From Eonycteris spelaea (lineage: Eukaryota; Chordata; Mammalia; Chiroptera; Pteropodidae): a DNA stretch of 64,000 nucleotides. The translations under genes were made by a program, and so were the position numbers. The DNA lies in contig PUFA01000116.1 of NCBI GenBank assembly GCA_003508835.1, positions 2,108,001-2,172,000 on the forward strand. The letters run 5' to 3'. How positions within the stretch are numbered: position 1 is the first letter of the stretch; every line of letters begins with the position of its first letter. The notes below the pieces were generated by a model. That model was not told where the DNA came from, did no database searches, and saw nothing but the letters and a program-made list of their open reading frames with translations. Below are positions 13,245-22,658 of this stretch, piece by piece.

Positions 13245-13725
13245 CCTTCTTCTTTTTAAAAATAACGTCAAGATACAACTTATACAGCATAAAATTCACC
13301 CCTTTAGACTGTACAGTTTGGTGCGTTTTAATAATTTACAGAGTTGTATGGTCATCACCATAATTTTAGAACCTTTTCATCATCTCCAAAAAGACCTTGA
13401 AAATTTAGCTGTCACTCTTTCTTCCTCCCTCCCTCTCCTTCCCCTCTAGCCCCAGGCAACAGCTAATCTACTTTCCATCTCTATAGACTTGCACATTCTA
13501 GACATTTCTTGTAAATGGCACTGTACATGTGGCCTTTCCTGTTTCTTTCCCTTACCATAATGTTTTTGAGGTGCATCCCTGTAGTAGCACGTACCAGTAC
13601 TTCATTCCTATCTATTGCTGAATAATATCCTACTGTATGGATATTATAATTTATACAAATGTACAAACATCAGTCCATTCATCAGTTGATGGTTATTTAC
13701 ACTTTTTTGCTATTATGAATATAGC
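13245..13725 (-). repeat. L1M LINE, antisense (part 1, interrupted)
   Basis: Antisense L1M 3' UTR. It carries the landmarks 'acttatacagcataaaattcacc', 'agactgtacagtttggtgcg' and 'cccaggcaacagctaatctac', then 'ttgctattatgaatatagc', where it is broken by the LTR-like insertion at 13726-14156. The L1 text resumes at about 14157. Confidence 0.8.
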
Positions 13726-14156
13726 TGTTGGGGAGTTGGAAAGGACTTTTCTTTAACCTCAAGGTTCTTCTGGATGGTCTAATAACCAAGCAGACATGAG
13801 AGATTAACAAAAGAAAATATCCACATTTACTCCCATACTTATGTATGGGAACCCTGCATACAGAAGAGAGTCAGAGAGAGAAAGGGAACAGGGTGTGTGT
13901 GACTTCCTGAGCTAGGGATGAGGTAAAGTGCTTGGGGGCGCCAAAGGGGTTGAGGGATAACAGCAGTAGTAGTTTCCTCAAAAAAGGTTATCTATGATAA
14001 TCTCTAAGGATGGACAAGGCCCCCAATTCAAATTCTTCTCCGTAGTTAAGGGAGGGGCAGAAGTTTCTCTTGAGCCCGAGGCTAAAGTTGCCTTTAGCTC
14101 AGAACAATCCACACATCACAGAGGTGCGTCTTGGAGTGGCTCTTTCTGAACTCCCA
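13726..14156. mobile_element. Solo-LTR-like insertion inside an L1
   Basis: About 431 bp interrupt a continuous antisense L1. The insert starts TGTTGGGGAGTT and ends TGAACTCCCA, so it has the TG...CA ends and short inverted terminal repeat (GGGAGTT/AACTCCC) of retroviral LTRs. The L1 text continues on both sides ('gaatatagc' then 'gctatgaatattcac'). Flanking 4-5 bp duplications are at best diverged (TAGC/TGCC). No gag, pol or env sequence is present. I infer a solo LTR left by recombination of an old endogenous retrovirus; the family is not identified. Confidence 0.65.
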
Positions 14157-14600
14157 TGCCGCTATGAATATTCACATACAAGTTTCTGCATGGATATATA
14201 TTTTTATTTCTCTTACCCAAGGAGTGTAGTTGCTGGTTCATATGGTGACTCTTCCTGGTTAACATTTTGCAGACCTGCCAGACTGTTTGCCAAATGGCTG
14301 CACCACGGGACATACACGTCACCCACAGTGCACGAGGGCTCCGAGTCCTCTGCATCCTGGCTGATGCTCCGTGCTGTCTGTCTTTCTGACAACAGCCACC
14401 CTAGTGGGCGTGAAGCAGGACCTCATTGTGGTTTTGATTTGCATTTCCCTAATGGCTGAAGATGCTGAGCATCTTTTCACGCGCTTATTAGCCATTCACA
14501 TATCTGCTTTGGAGAAATGTCTATTCAAATCATTCACTCATTTTTAATGGGATATTTGACTTTTCAATATTGAGTTGTTAGAGTTCTTTATACATTCCAG
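14157..14600 (-). repeat. L1M LINE, antisense (part 2)
   Basis: Continuation of the L1 at 13245-13725: GCTATGAATATTCACATACA, then a 'gttgctggttcatatgg' block, the 'tttgccaaatggctgcacca' block and 'ttgatttgcatttccctaatggctgaagatg'. Order and orientation match antisense L1 3' UTR into ORF2. Confidence 0.8.
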
Positions 14601-14739
14601 ATATACTTCTTCCTTCTTAATAAACTATTTTCAGGTGGCTTGCTGGTTTTCCCCCTTATTCGTCATTCACCCCACTTTGGTCTTCTTTGTGGGTCCCAAG
14701 TGCAATATACACAGAGAAGTGGCTTAAGGACATTTTCCC

Positions 14740-16360
14740 GTGGTGAATGCACCTGTTCACCCAGCTACCAGGTCTGGACTAGAACGTGGTCGGCACCCCG
14801 CCACGGCCTTCCTCCTCTCCAGTCACTGCTCTCGCCAAGGATAACCCGCTCTTCTGACTTCTGGTATCGTAGATAAGCTTTGCTTGTTAAGGAACTTTAA
14901 ATAAACAAAATCATGATACATATTCTTTCTTCTGACTTTTTTCACTAGTGTTTATCATTCACTCATATTGTTGTATGTAGCTGTAGATTGCTCATTTGCA
15001 TTGCTGTAGGACATTCCATTATGTAAATTTACCACAATTTATTCATTCTGTTGATGGGCTTTTGGATTGCTTCCAGTTTGTGGCTATTAGGAATAGTGCC
15101 CTTATGAACATTCTCGTTCATGTCTTTTGATAAATACACATTTGTACCTGCTAGATCTATAGCTGTGAGCAGTTCTGCTAGGTTACAGAGTATTCAGTAG
15201 TTCAAGTTTGATAGATGCTCTCTCTTCCCAATAGTGTACAAAAATTTTGGTTACTCCGCATCCTTGCCAACACTAGGTATCTTTTGTGTTTTTGTTTTGT
15301 TTTGTTTTAGTCATTCAGGTAAGAATGTAGTGGTATTATCCTATGGTTTTATTTGCATTTCTCTGATGATTAGTGAAATTGAGCACTTTATATTTATTGT
15401 TCATTTGTATATTTACTAGTTTAAGTTTTTTTCCCCCATTTCCCAATATGTTAGCTTCTTTTTCTAATTATTGTGTAGGAGTTCTTTGTGTAATTTGATG
15501 AGAAGTCTTTGGTCAGATAAGTGTACTGTAGATTTTTGGTAGCTTTTTCAGCATCTTAATGGTATCTTTTGAAAAACAGAAGTTCTTAATTTTTTTCTTT
15601 ATGCTGAGCACTTGTATCCTGTTAAGCATTTTTGCCTACTCCAAGATCATAAAGATGTCTTAACATTTAGATGAGTAATCCGCCAAGGTTTTCTTCCTCT
15701 GTAAAGATACCCAGTAGCAATTACTCAGAGGTGGGCCTCTTCCCACTCCCAGGCCACCTGTGCTGTAAACCAAGCAACTATACAGGTGTGGATCTGTTTC
15801 TGGTCTCTGTGTTGTTCGGTCTGTTTATCCATCTTTTGCCAATATCACTGTGTTAATTATGAGAGCTTTAAAAAGCTAGGTTTTCATGTCTGGTCGTAAA
15901 GTCTCCTAGCTTAATTTTTCTCTTTTGAGACTGTCTTGGCCTTTTGAATTTCGCATATATTTTAGAATCAACTTGTCAATTTACACACACGTACGCATGC
16001 ACATATGCATGTGGCCATAAACTCTGATGGGATTTTGACTGGCATTGTGTTGAACCCCTGTGTCTTCTAAATGATGAAAATATTCCCTGTGTTTACTTAG
16101 GTCTTTTTTAGTTTTCCTCATTACCGTTTTATAATATTCAGCATAGAGGTCTTGCACGTCTTTCATTGGATCTCTTATTAGGTATTTGATGTTTTTTACA
16201 AGGTAAATGGGTTCACTTTAAACGTTCAATTTCTTCTTGGTTTATCGCTGGTCTATAGAAATTGATTTTTGTAAACTAGTCTTATATCCAGTGACCTTGT
16301 TAACTTCAGTCATTAGTTCTAATACTTTGACTGAAAATTAGTTTGGAGTATCTATATATA
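14740..16360 (-). repeat. L1M LINE, antisense, 3' UTR into ORF2 remnant
   Basis: A second antisense L1 follows the first. Its 3' UTR landmarks restart ('cacccagctaccaggtctgg', 'aaaggataacc', 'tctgacttctggtatcgtag', 'ccagtttgtggctattagg'). It then runs into ORF2 ('ttaattatgagagctttaaaaagc', 'actctgatgggattttgactgg', 'ccagtgaccttgttaacttc'). Stops and frameshifts are frequent and there is no intact reverse transcriptase. Confidence 0.8.
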
Positions 16361-16904
16361 CAATCATGTAATCAGTTTTATTCTTTCCTTCCCAACTCTT
16401 ATCCTTTGCTAAAACCATATTCTCTTTCATACAATATATTTTAGTCCTTATTGATCCTATCTCGTTATAGCCCATAATTACGGTAAGATCCGTCAATTCT
16501 CACCTTCCTCAAATCCTCGATAGCTTTTTATAAGACAAGCATCGCATTTGTGAAACGATATTCAGCCTAGGAGCCATTTGTAACAATATTTGGGCCAAGC
16601 ATTCTTCAGTTCCATACTTGGATTCCTTTAAAACTCCCAGTTAATTTAATCTATTCATATGACTTAATCAAATTTCTTTTTTATAAGTCTTAAAGTAAAA
16701 TGGTAACATCTTGATCAATTTAGATGAGTTTGTGTTTGGGAAAGTGAGTCGTACAATTCGGCTGACATTTAGGGTGGTAAAAGTGTAAGAGAGAAAACTG
16801 ATGTGACATCTTGTTTCATCCAGAGGAAGAGATGAGAGATGAGAGATGAGAGAGGGAGAGGGAAAGGGAGAGAAAGAGAGAGAGAGAGGAGGGAGGGAGA
16901 GAGA

Positions 16905-16961
<57 letters not shown>

Positions 16962-17799
16962 ATATATAGGTAGGTGGGGAGTAGGGGGTTATTTCAGAAG
17001 TGACATCTCATTACTCTTGTGGCCATATTCTATTAGTTAGGAGCAAGTCACCAGGTCCAGGCCACACTCATGGGGGAGAATTACATAAGGGTATGACTAT
17101 CAGGGGCAGTAATGATTGGGAGCATTTTAGTGGTGGCCTATGACATCTCCCTTTGGCTTTCTACAGTTTGACTATTTCAACCTTATTCTGAAAAGGAATA
17201 AATCATGACATATTTATGTTACATGATATATGTAACATAAAGATTGCTACAATTTTTAATTACAATTTCTGTACATGCCACATATTCTCTGGCCCCAGTC
17301 CAGTTTTCCAGGCTGCAGTATAAGTCTGATGAACTCAAACTTCTTACCCAGATTTTATACCCTAATTGTCCTTCATTTGTCCTCCAAAAGCTTTTAGATT
17401 TTTCACTATTGCTCTGTGTACTACGTTTGCCCCAAACCAAAACCATCAGTTTTCTATCTGTTAGGACTGAGAAATTCTTTTAAGACCAAGAAGGGAGAGT
17501 TGATAGAAATGCAATGTTAGAATATAATGGTCTAAACATTTTTTTCCTCCTAACCACATACTCATTCAGACACTATCCATTCTTAGTCAGGTAATTAATT
17601 ACCTGCAATTAGATGTAAACTTATACCAGATCTACTCATGTAGATTTATGACCACACACTCTACCTTCTCACCTGTTCAGGCTCCCAGCAAAGGCCACAT
17701 CCTCCACTCAGGCTCTAGGACCATCTCCTTTACCTGTTCAAGGTGTGGAGTCCACTCACTCCCTCTAGCACACTCAAGGATGTTGCCCTGGCAATAGTC
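16361..17799. other. Intergenic region, no gene seen
   Basis: Apparently unique AT-rich DNA around a purine-rich microsatellite. The 64-codon frame at 16846-17040 is only the translation of that microsatellite (alternating Arg/Glu) and is not a gene. Confidence 0.7.
16826..16965. repeat. (GA)n / GGGA purine-rich microsatellite
   Basis: A long all-purine + strand: GAGATGA units, then GGGAGAG variants, then about 20 perfect GA units. Such homopurine mirror tracts can adopt triplex (H-DNA) conformations, and the length is likely to vary. Confidence 0.9.
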
Positions 17800-18310
17800 T
17801 TTCTTTTCTGAATTGTCAAGTTTCCCATCTCCTCTGGATGTGTCATCAGAATACCTATATGATGTGATTTCTCTTAAAATCTTTCTTGTGATCCCACTTA
17901 CTCTGTTATATTTTCACTCATTTTTAAAGCAAAATCCTTGAGAGAGTTGTCTATAATTGCTGTCTCCGATTTCCTCTAATTCACTATGGAACCCGCTCCA
18001 ACCAGTCCACTGAGACGTCTTATCGAGATCGCCCGGTGACCTTCACACTGCTAACTCCAGGGGTGGAGTCTCAGGCCTCCTGTGGGGCCTGTTAGCACGA
18101 TATTCAGTTACTCTCTCCTCACTGAAGCCCTTTCTCCTCTGGGCTTCCAGGATGCCGGCTTTCCCACTCCCTCTCTTTTCAGGGCTTTCTCCTCATCTCC
18201 ACCATCTTTCCAACTTCCTATCTCCATTCACTCCCTTGGTTTTAAATAACATTTATATGCTAATGGTATTCCCAAACTGGTATTCCCAGTCACAGCCTCC
18301 CTCCTAACTT
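17800..18310 (+). repeat. L2 LINE (CR1-like), sense, ORF2 remnant
   Basis: The order 'cttgagagagttgtctataa', 'cactgagacgtcttatcgag', 'tcgcccggtgacctt', 'ctctgggcttccaggatgcc', 'tttaaataacatttatatgc' parallels the L2 reverse transcriptase region. It continues after an insertion to the L2 3' end at 19430. It is old and not coding. Confidence 0.7.
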
Positions 18311-18710
18311 GACTTCCATAATGGATTTCTTGCACTGGAAGTGATGCAAAGATGATTTTAAAGTGATCTGAGCTTCAACAGAGACGGAAAGAACTTTCTT
18401 GAACTCCCCTCCCCTGACTAAAGCAGAGCTTTCAGTGTCAGCTACCCAACCCCTCCCGAGTCTCCGGGTCAGGGAGGTGACTGACCTTGGACACTGGGAC
18501 ACTGAAAAGAAAAAAATCCCTAAGTAAGCCTCATTGGAATGCCTCTATCCTCTGAAGCCTTAAACCCCCTATACCCCTGCTCTTTATGTAGCTGGTATGT
18601 AAACCTTTGCCCTTAGCTGTTTGGGGAGTTACTCTGGGTAACTCCAAGTTGTCGATGAGTTTGCAGGCAGGTAATTAAGACCTAACCAGGTAAAGTTTTC
18701 CTCCCAACAA
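18311..18710. mobile_element. LTR-like insertion interrupting the L2
   Basis: L2 text stops near 'cctaacttgacttcc' and resumes at 'ttaccacctacttgatatttc', which are adjacent in the L2 consensus. The roughly 400 bp between them are not L2. They end in CCTCCCAACA and contain 'cccctgctctttatgtagctgg' and 'tttggggagttactct', which resemble LTR U3/R composition. No internal retroviral sequence is present. The family and exact ends are uncertain. Confidence 0.45.
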
Positions 18711-19430
18711 TAACTTACCACCTACTTGATATTTCTACTTGGTTGAAAATAGGCGCCTCAGACTTACTGTCTCAAACTAATCTCTGATCTCCAGACCTCC
18801 AACCCTCAGCCCCTGCAGCCTCCAACCAGTTATGACTCACTCGCTCATCCACAAGCTGGTTTTCAACTTCTTTTTTTTGCATCTTATATCCAATCCGTCA
18901 GCAAATCCTATTACCTATACCTTCAAAATATATCCAGAATCTGACTACTTCCCACCAGCTCCACTGTTCCCAGTTGGTTCCCAGCCACGCTCATTGGAGG
19001 ATCTGCCTGTGCCCTCTCACCTCTATGACCTCCCTCCAACCTCCCTCCCCCTTCCTGTTCCTGCAAGACACCAGGCAAGCTCCCATGTCAGGCCCCAGGC
19101 ACCTGCCAGTCCCTCTGTCTGGAATGCTCCTTTATCTACCTCATGTCCCCCACCCCCACCCCAAATATGACCTTAGTGAGGCCCTCCCTAACCAAGCTAT
19201 TTTTAAATTGAAGCATCTGCACTCAACATTTCCCTCTTTCCATGCTGTTTTTCTGCATTTTATTTATCACTCTAGTATGCTATATAATTTGTTTCTATTA
19301 AAAAGTCACCTCCACCAAGGCAGGGACTTCTGTTTGGCTCACACTGTACTGTTTGGTCCTCCAACAGTGTCTTCCACTTAGTAACTCCATAAATACTTGT
19401 TGAGTGTGAGGGAATAAGTGAATGTGTGAG
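18711..19430 (+). repeat. L2 LINE, sense, to its 3' end
   Basis: Clear L2 landmarks in order: 'ccaatccgtcagcaaatcct', 'tatatccagaatctgactac', 'tctgtctggaatgctcct', 'gtgaggccctccctaacc', 'aaggcagggacttctgtt', and the end 'ataaatacttgttgagtg'. The two open frames at 18832-19381 are translations of this repeat and not genes. Confidence 0.85.
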
Positions 19431-19870
19431 AATGAAATCCTATTCCTGGGTTGAAAGGAAAGTTCTGAGATGCAGAGAGCCTGGACTTTGCACTTGACTT
19501 TCCTTCCCCTAGGAAGACCCTGAGGATATATTATGTAGCAGTGCTGGGCCTTGAATGTACAGCAGTGAATAAGGTAGAGCTACACACTCCACATTTGGTT
19601 TTACCATAACTATAATAGTGAATCTGTTTTGTGGGCAGAGGCAATAGGACCTACCAGTAGTTAGAACAGTAATCTGCTCTGAGACCCTCATCCTTCAAAT
19701 CCACCTTCGTGTTCAGCCCAGCTTTTTGCTTCATCTAGGCCTCGGCAGTAACTCGCATTTGAGTGGGTGGATGTGAGCGCATGCACACATGCGAGCACGC
19801 ACACACACTCACACATTTTCTTGTCTTTCCTGTTTGGAAATCTTCAGATGAGTTTTCTTAGTATGGAAAA

Positions 19871-20203
19871 CAGATGACCCTTGAACAACAAGGTTTGAAC
19901 TATGTGGGTCCACTTACACACATTTTTTCCCCCTAATAAATATACTGGAAATTTTTTTGGAGATTTGTGACAATTTGAAAAAAACAGATGAATCTTATGA
20001 CTTTAATAACATTTTTTCTCTAGATTATTGTAGGGATAGTGTTTAACATATACAACATACAAAATGTTAATTGTTATAGGTGGGGCTTCTGGTCAACAGC
20101 AGGCTATTAGTGGTTGCGGTTTTGGGGACTCAAGTTTTATTAAGATTTCAATTGCATGGGGGTGATCGGGACCCCTAATCCCCAAGTTTTCAAGGGTCAA
20201 ATG
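19871..20203. mobile_element. Tigger/pogo-like non-autonomous DNA transposon
   Basis: The left end CAGATGACCCTTGAACAACA and the right end CAAGGGTCAAATG form the terminal inverted repeats of a well-known mammalian MER-type element (consensus start CAGTTGACCCTTGAACAACA). TA dinucleotides lie next to the ends, as expected for Tc1/mariner superfamily insertion. The 333-bp body has no transposase frame. Assignment to Tigger rather than another TA-inserting family is from memory. Confidence 0.7.
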
Positions 20204-20889
20204 TACTCTTTCCTACCACCTTTCCTGTATTTGTATTTAGAGTTGCAAAGTATTATTATGCCCTCCACATGTAATGAAGTCTTTTTGCAGATTTATCCCT
20301 TTTTCCTGCCATCATTGTGATCTAAAATATCTTGCTTAACTGGCTAACGTCATCACTGATTAATTTTGTGATCCACAGGCAGCCATACTTCCTGCTGCAA
20401 CTCAGCCTTCACATTAAACATGTACATTATAAATATATTTACTATAGCTCCACTTAGCTCGCTTATCTTTCGCCCTTTCCCAGTTGGAACACTCAGTTCT
20501 ACTTACATTCCATGCACTCTGCATGGATGTGCACTGCCATCTCAAGTGCCTTCGCTGCCCCTCAATCTAGGTCTCATGTTTTCTCCAGGATATAGCTAAA
20601 ATTTCCTTTTTTGAGGAATTTTTTTTTTTTTTTGGCGGGGGAATGTCTTGGTCCAATATCATTTCTCTATTTTAAATGCCTTAGCAATTCATGATGTTGC
20701 ACGCTATGCTGACTTGTTTATATATTGCTTTGATTTGCTTTCTGATAATTTGTTAATGTAATTTCCTTGATTTTTCTTTTAAAAACGGCCTGTGCTATAT
20801 TTAACATAAAGGATACAATCAGCAATTTGAAAGCAACTTAGGAACGAGTAGTTAACTACTGAGGTTTAAACTGCTGGTTAAACAAGTAA

Positions 20890-20975
20890 TTGTCTTTTGT
20901 AACTTATATAAATGTCTAACCACTATGTTGTACACCTGACACTAACAGTGTATGTCAATGGTAACAAAAAAGTGC
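20890..20975 (+). repeat. L1 LINE 3' end, sense
   Basis: ATAAATGTCTAACCACTATG, then TTGTACACCTGACACTAACA and GTGTATGTCAATGGTAAC, match the L1 3' terminus. It is the sense counterpart of the antisense copies at 5445 and 29340. Confidence 0.75.
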
Positions 20976-21779
20976 AACTGTCAATTACTGGTCTAGGTGG
21001 AAGCCTTTACCATGGAATAGGGATGTACTGGTGACTGTTAGGTGCATGACAGATGGAAATGTTACATTATTTTACAGTCACATCTCAGATGCATAACCTA
21101 CTTTTGCAGTCTTATCATTTATTCCTAATTGCGTTATTTGTGCACATGACTGTTTTTCCTCTTTTGGCTTCCCTTCACATACACTTACAATATTGAATTC
21201 ATTCGGAATATGTGAGAAATGGGGTAGCGGTTTAGGAAAGGTGGGAAAATCATGCGTTAAATCAAATGAAAAACTATAGTTTATTAAAAATCTTAAGGCA
21301 TTTTGAAATGTAATTAAAAATAAGAAAGCTTTTATTTAGGCTTGTAATGCAACAGTTCGTAGTTGATTTCCGCCCCCCCTCCCGCCTGAACTCTCAATAT
21401 GGGATCTCAGTTTACAAGGGTGAGTGGTTTTTATGTCTCGTAGCTGCATCCCATTAAAAATAAATTCGTAGTAACCTTAACTTCATTGCCAGATTAAGCA
21501 AAAGAGAAGATTGTATCCTAAACAGAATATTCCTAATTCCTCTGGGTTGAGACAGGTTTATCCCAAGATTCCATTTAAGTAACTGAAAACTGTTGCAACC
21601 ATCCTAACACTTTCCGGGGCGTCAGCAAGAGGCCAGCGAACGGCACTCATTCTGCATAAATGATTTTTAACGTTGACACGTGCTTGGAACTACCAGCACT
21701 GGAAGGGTCTGAACAAGGCGCTTTGTATGAGGAAGCTGAAGTAAATGTTAACGTCACTCTTGCCCAGGTTTCTAAGGCG
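20976..21779. other. EZH2 5' flank, no gene seen
   Basis: AT-rich sequence between the last upstream repeat and the CpG island, with no repeat I recognise. A short segment at 21640-21740 includes the start of a small + strand frame that runs into the island and is not credible as a gene. Confidence 0.6.
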
Positions 21780-22050
21780 AGGGGCACTGCGGGCTTGACC
21801 AGCGGGCGGCGGGGGATCGGAGGCCGGCCGAAGGGGCAGCGCCAGACAGAGGTGACGGGTGGGGCGCTCCGCTCGGCCGGCGGCGCGTCTGCCCCACCGG
21901 AGCGCGGGAGGGTCGTGGCCCGTCGCCCGAGACCGGCCGGGGTCCCCGGCGCGCGTCCCGCCGGCCCTCGGGTCCCGCCGCCTCCCGCGCGCCCGCCTGC
22001 CGGCCCGGGTCTCGGCTCCGCGCGCGGGGAAAAGAGCCCGGCGGTTGAAA

Positions 22051-22084
22051 CCGTTACCACCCCCGAGTTTTGAACTGGTTCAAA
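22051..22084. promoter_or_regulatory. EZH2: MYB-like site and near-palindromic CHR-like element
   Basis: CCGTTA at 22051-22056 is the reverse complement of TAACGG, a MYB core (YAAC[G/T]G). At 22069-22084, TTTGAACTGGTTCAAA is a 16-bp palindrome broken only at the central TG. Each half contains the cell-cycle homology region core TTTGAA that MuvB/B-MYB complexes bind in late cell-cycle genes. The centre AACTGGTT also fits the Grainyhead consensus (AACYRGTT class). It lies about 400 bp upstream of exon 1. Function is inferred from motif only. Confidence 0.4.
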
Positions 22085-22334
22085 CTTGGCGTTCGGCCCC
22101 GCCCCGTCCCTCCGGCCCGGGAACTCCAAGGCGGCGGTTCCCGCCAAGCGCCGAGAGCGCGCCGTCCCGCCCTCCGGCCGGTTCCCGCCACCCCACTCCG
22201 CCGCTTCCACCCCGCGGCCCGGGCTCCGGGCCCCACAGGCCCCTCGTTTACCTCCTGAGAGGCCCCGAGCCCTCGGCACCAGAACAAAGGGGCGCCGCGA
22301 CGCTGCCACTCGGCGGCCGAGCCCCCGGCGGTGC

Positions 22335-22355
22335 CGCGCGCACGCGCGCACGCGC
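22335..22355. repeat. Alternating purine-pyrimidine tract, Z-DNA prone
   Basis: Twenty-one strictly alternating bases of CG and CA steps, about 110-150 bp upstream of the probable transcription start. Such CG-rich alternation is the classic Z-forming sequence under negative supercoiling behind polymerase. Confidence 0.6.
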
Positions 22356-22428
22356 CGCCGGCCCGGCCGCGTCCCGCGGCGCCTCTGCGTGGGGCTGGCG
22401 CGGCGCCTCCGCGCCCGGCGGGCCCTGT

Positions 22429-22532
22429 GATTGGACAGCCGCCCGCCCGCGTCCCGCCAATCGGGGGCGGCGCTTGGTTGGACTGGGGGGGCCAAATAAA
22501 AGCGATGGCGATTGGGCTGCCGCGTTTGGCGC
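22429..22532 (+). promoter_or_regulatory. EZH2: EZH2 core promoter: CCAAT boxes, GC box, E2F site
   Basis: Visible sites are an inverted CCAAT box at 22430-22434 (ATTGG), CCAATC at 22457-22462, a GC box GGGGGCGG at 22463-22470, an AT-rich CCAAATAAAAG at 22492-22502, a further ATTGG at 22511-22515, and a perfect E2F consensus TTTGGCGC at 22525-22532. EZH2 is an established pRB-E2F target that peaks in proliferating cells, and the NF-Y/E2F arrangement fits this. The transcription start is probably just after the GC box, near 22466, judging from the known human transcript start; a second start downstream of the AT-rich motif is possible. Confidence 0.65.
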
Positions 22533-22658
22533 TTGGTCCGGGAGCGTTCGACACCCACTGGGACGCAGAAGGCGGTGGAACCCCGGCGGCGGCGGCGGCG
22601 GCGGCGGCGCGCGCGGGAGCGGCGCGCGGGACGGCGCGGGCTGGGGCGCGGGGCGCAG
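22505..22658 (+). promoter_or_regulatory. Upstream ORF in EZH2 5' leader (first part)
   Basis: An ATG at 22505-22507 in good context (G at -3, G at +4) opens a frame through the rest of exon 1 (51 codons plus one base). After splicing to 45855 it adds GAA and meets TAA at 45857-45859, giving a 52-codon uORF that ends two bases before the EZH2 ATG at 45862. It contains an eight-alanine run encoded by the GGC repeat. If the start site is upstream of 22505, ribosomes would meet this ORF first, so it could tune EZH2 translation. The peptide itself has no recognisable domain. Confidence 0.5.
22585..22608 (+). repeat. EZH2: (GGC)8 repeat in EZH2 5' UTR
   Basis: Eight perfect GGC units within exon 1. 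Repeat length here may vary between alleles. It lies in the 5' UTR, where it would add G-rich structure, and in the uORF frame it encodes polyalanine. Confidence 0.85.

Larger units (their letters stand above)
22466..22658 (+). other. EZH2: EZH2 exon 1, non-coding
   Basis: The exon aligns in order with the human EZH2 5' UTR as I remember it (GGCGGCGCTTG..., GCGATGGCGATTGGGCTGCC, CGCGTTTGGCGCTTGGTCCG, then the GGC repeat). It ends GGCGCAG at 22658 before a consensus donor GTAACG. The 5' end is inferred, not seen. It carries eight GGC units at 22585-22608 and an upstream ATG at 22505. Splicing joins it to 45855, seven bases before the EZH2 start codon. Confidence 0.8.

Noticed and set aside
18832..19381. 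ORFs of 112 and 135 codons
   Set aside because: They are translations of an L2 LINE 3' region.
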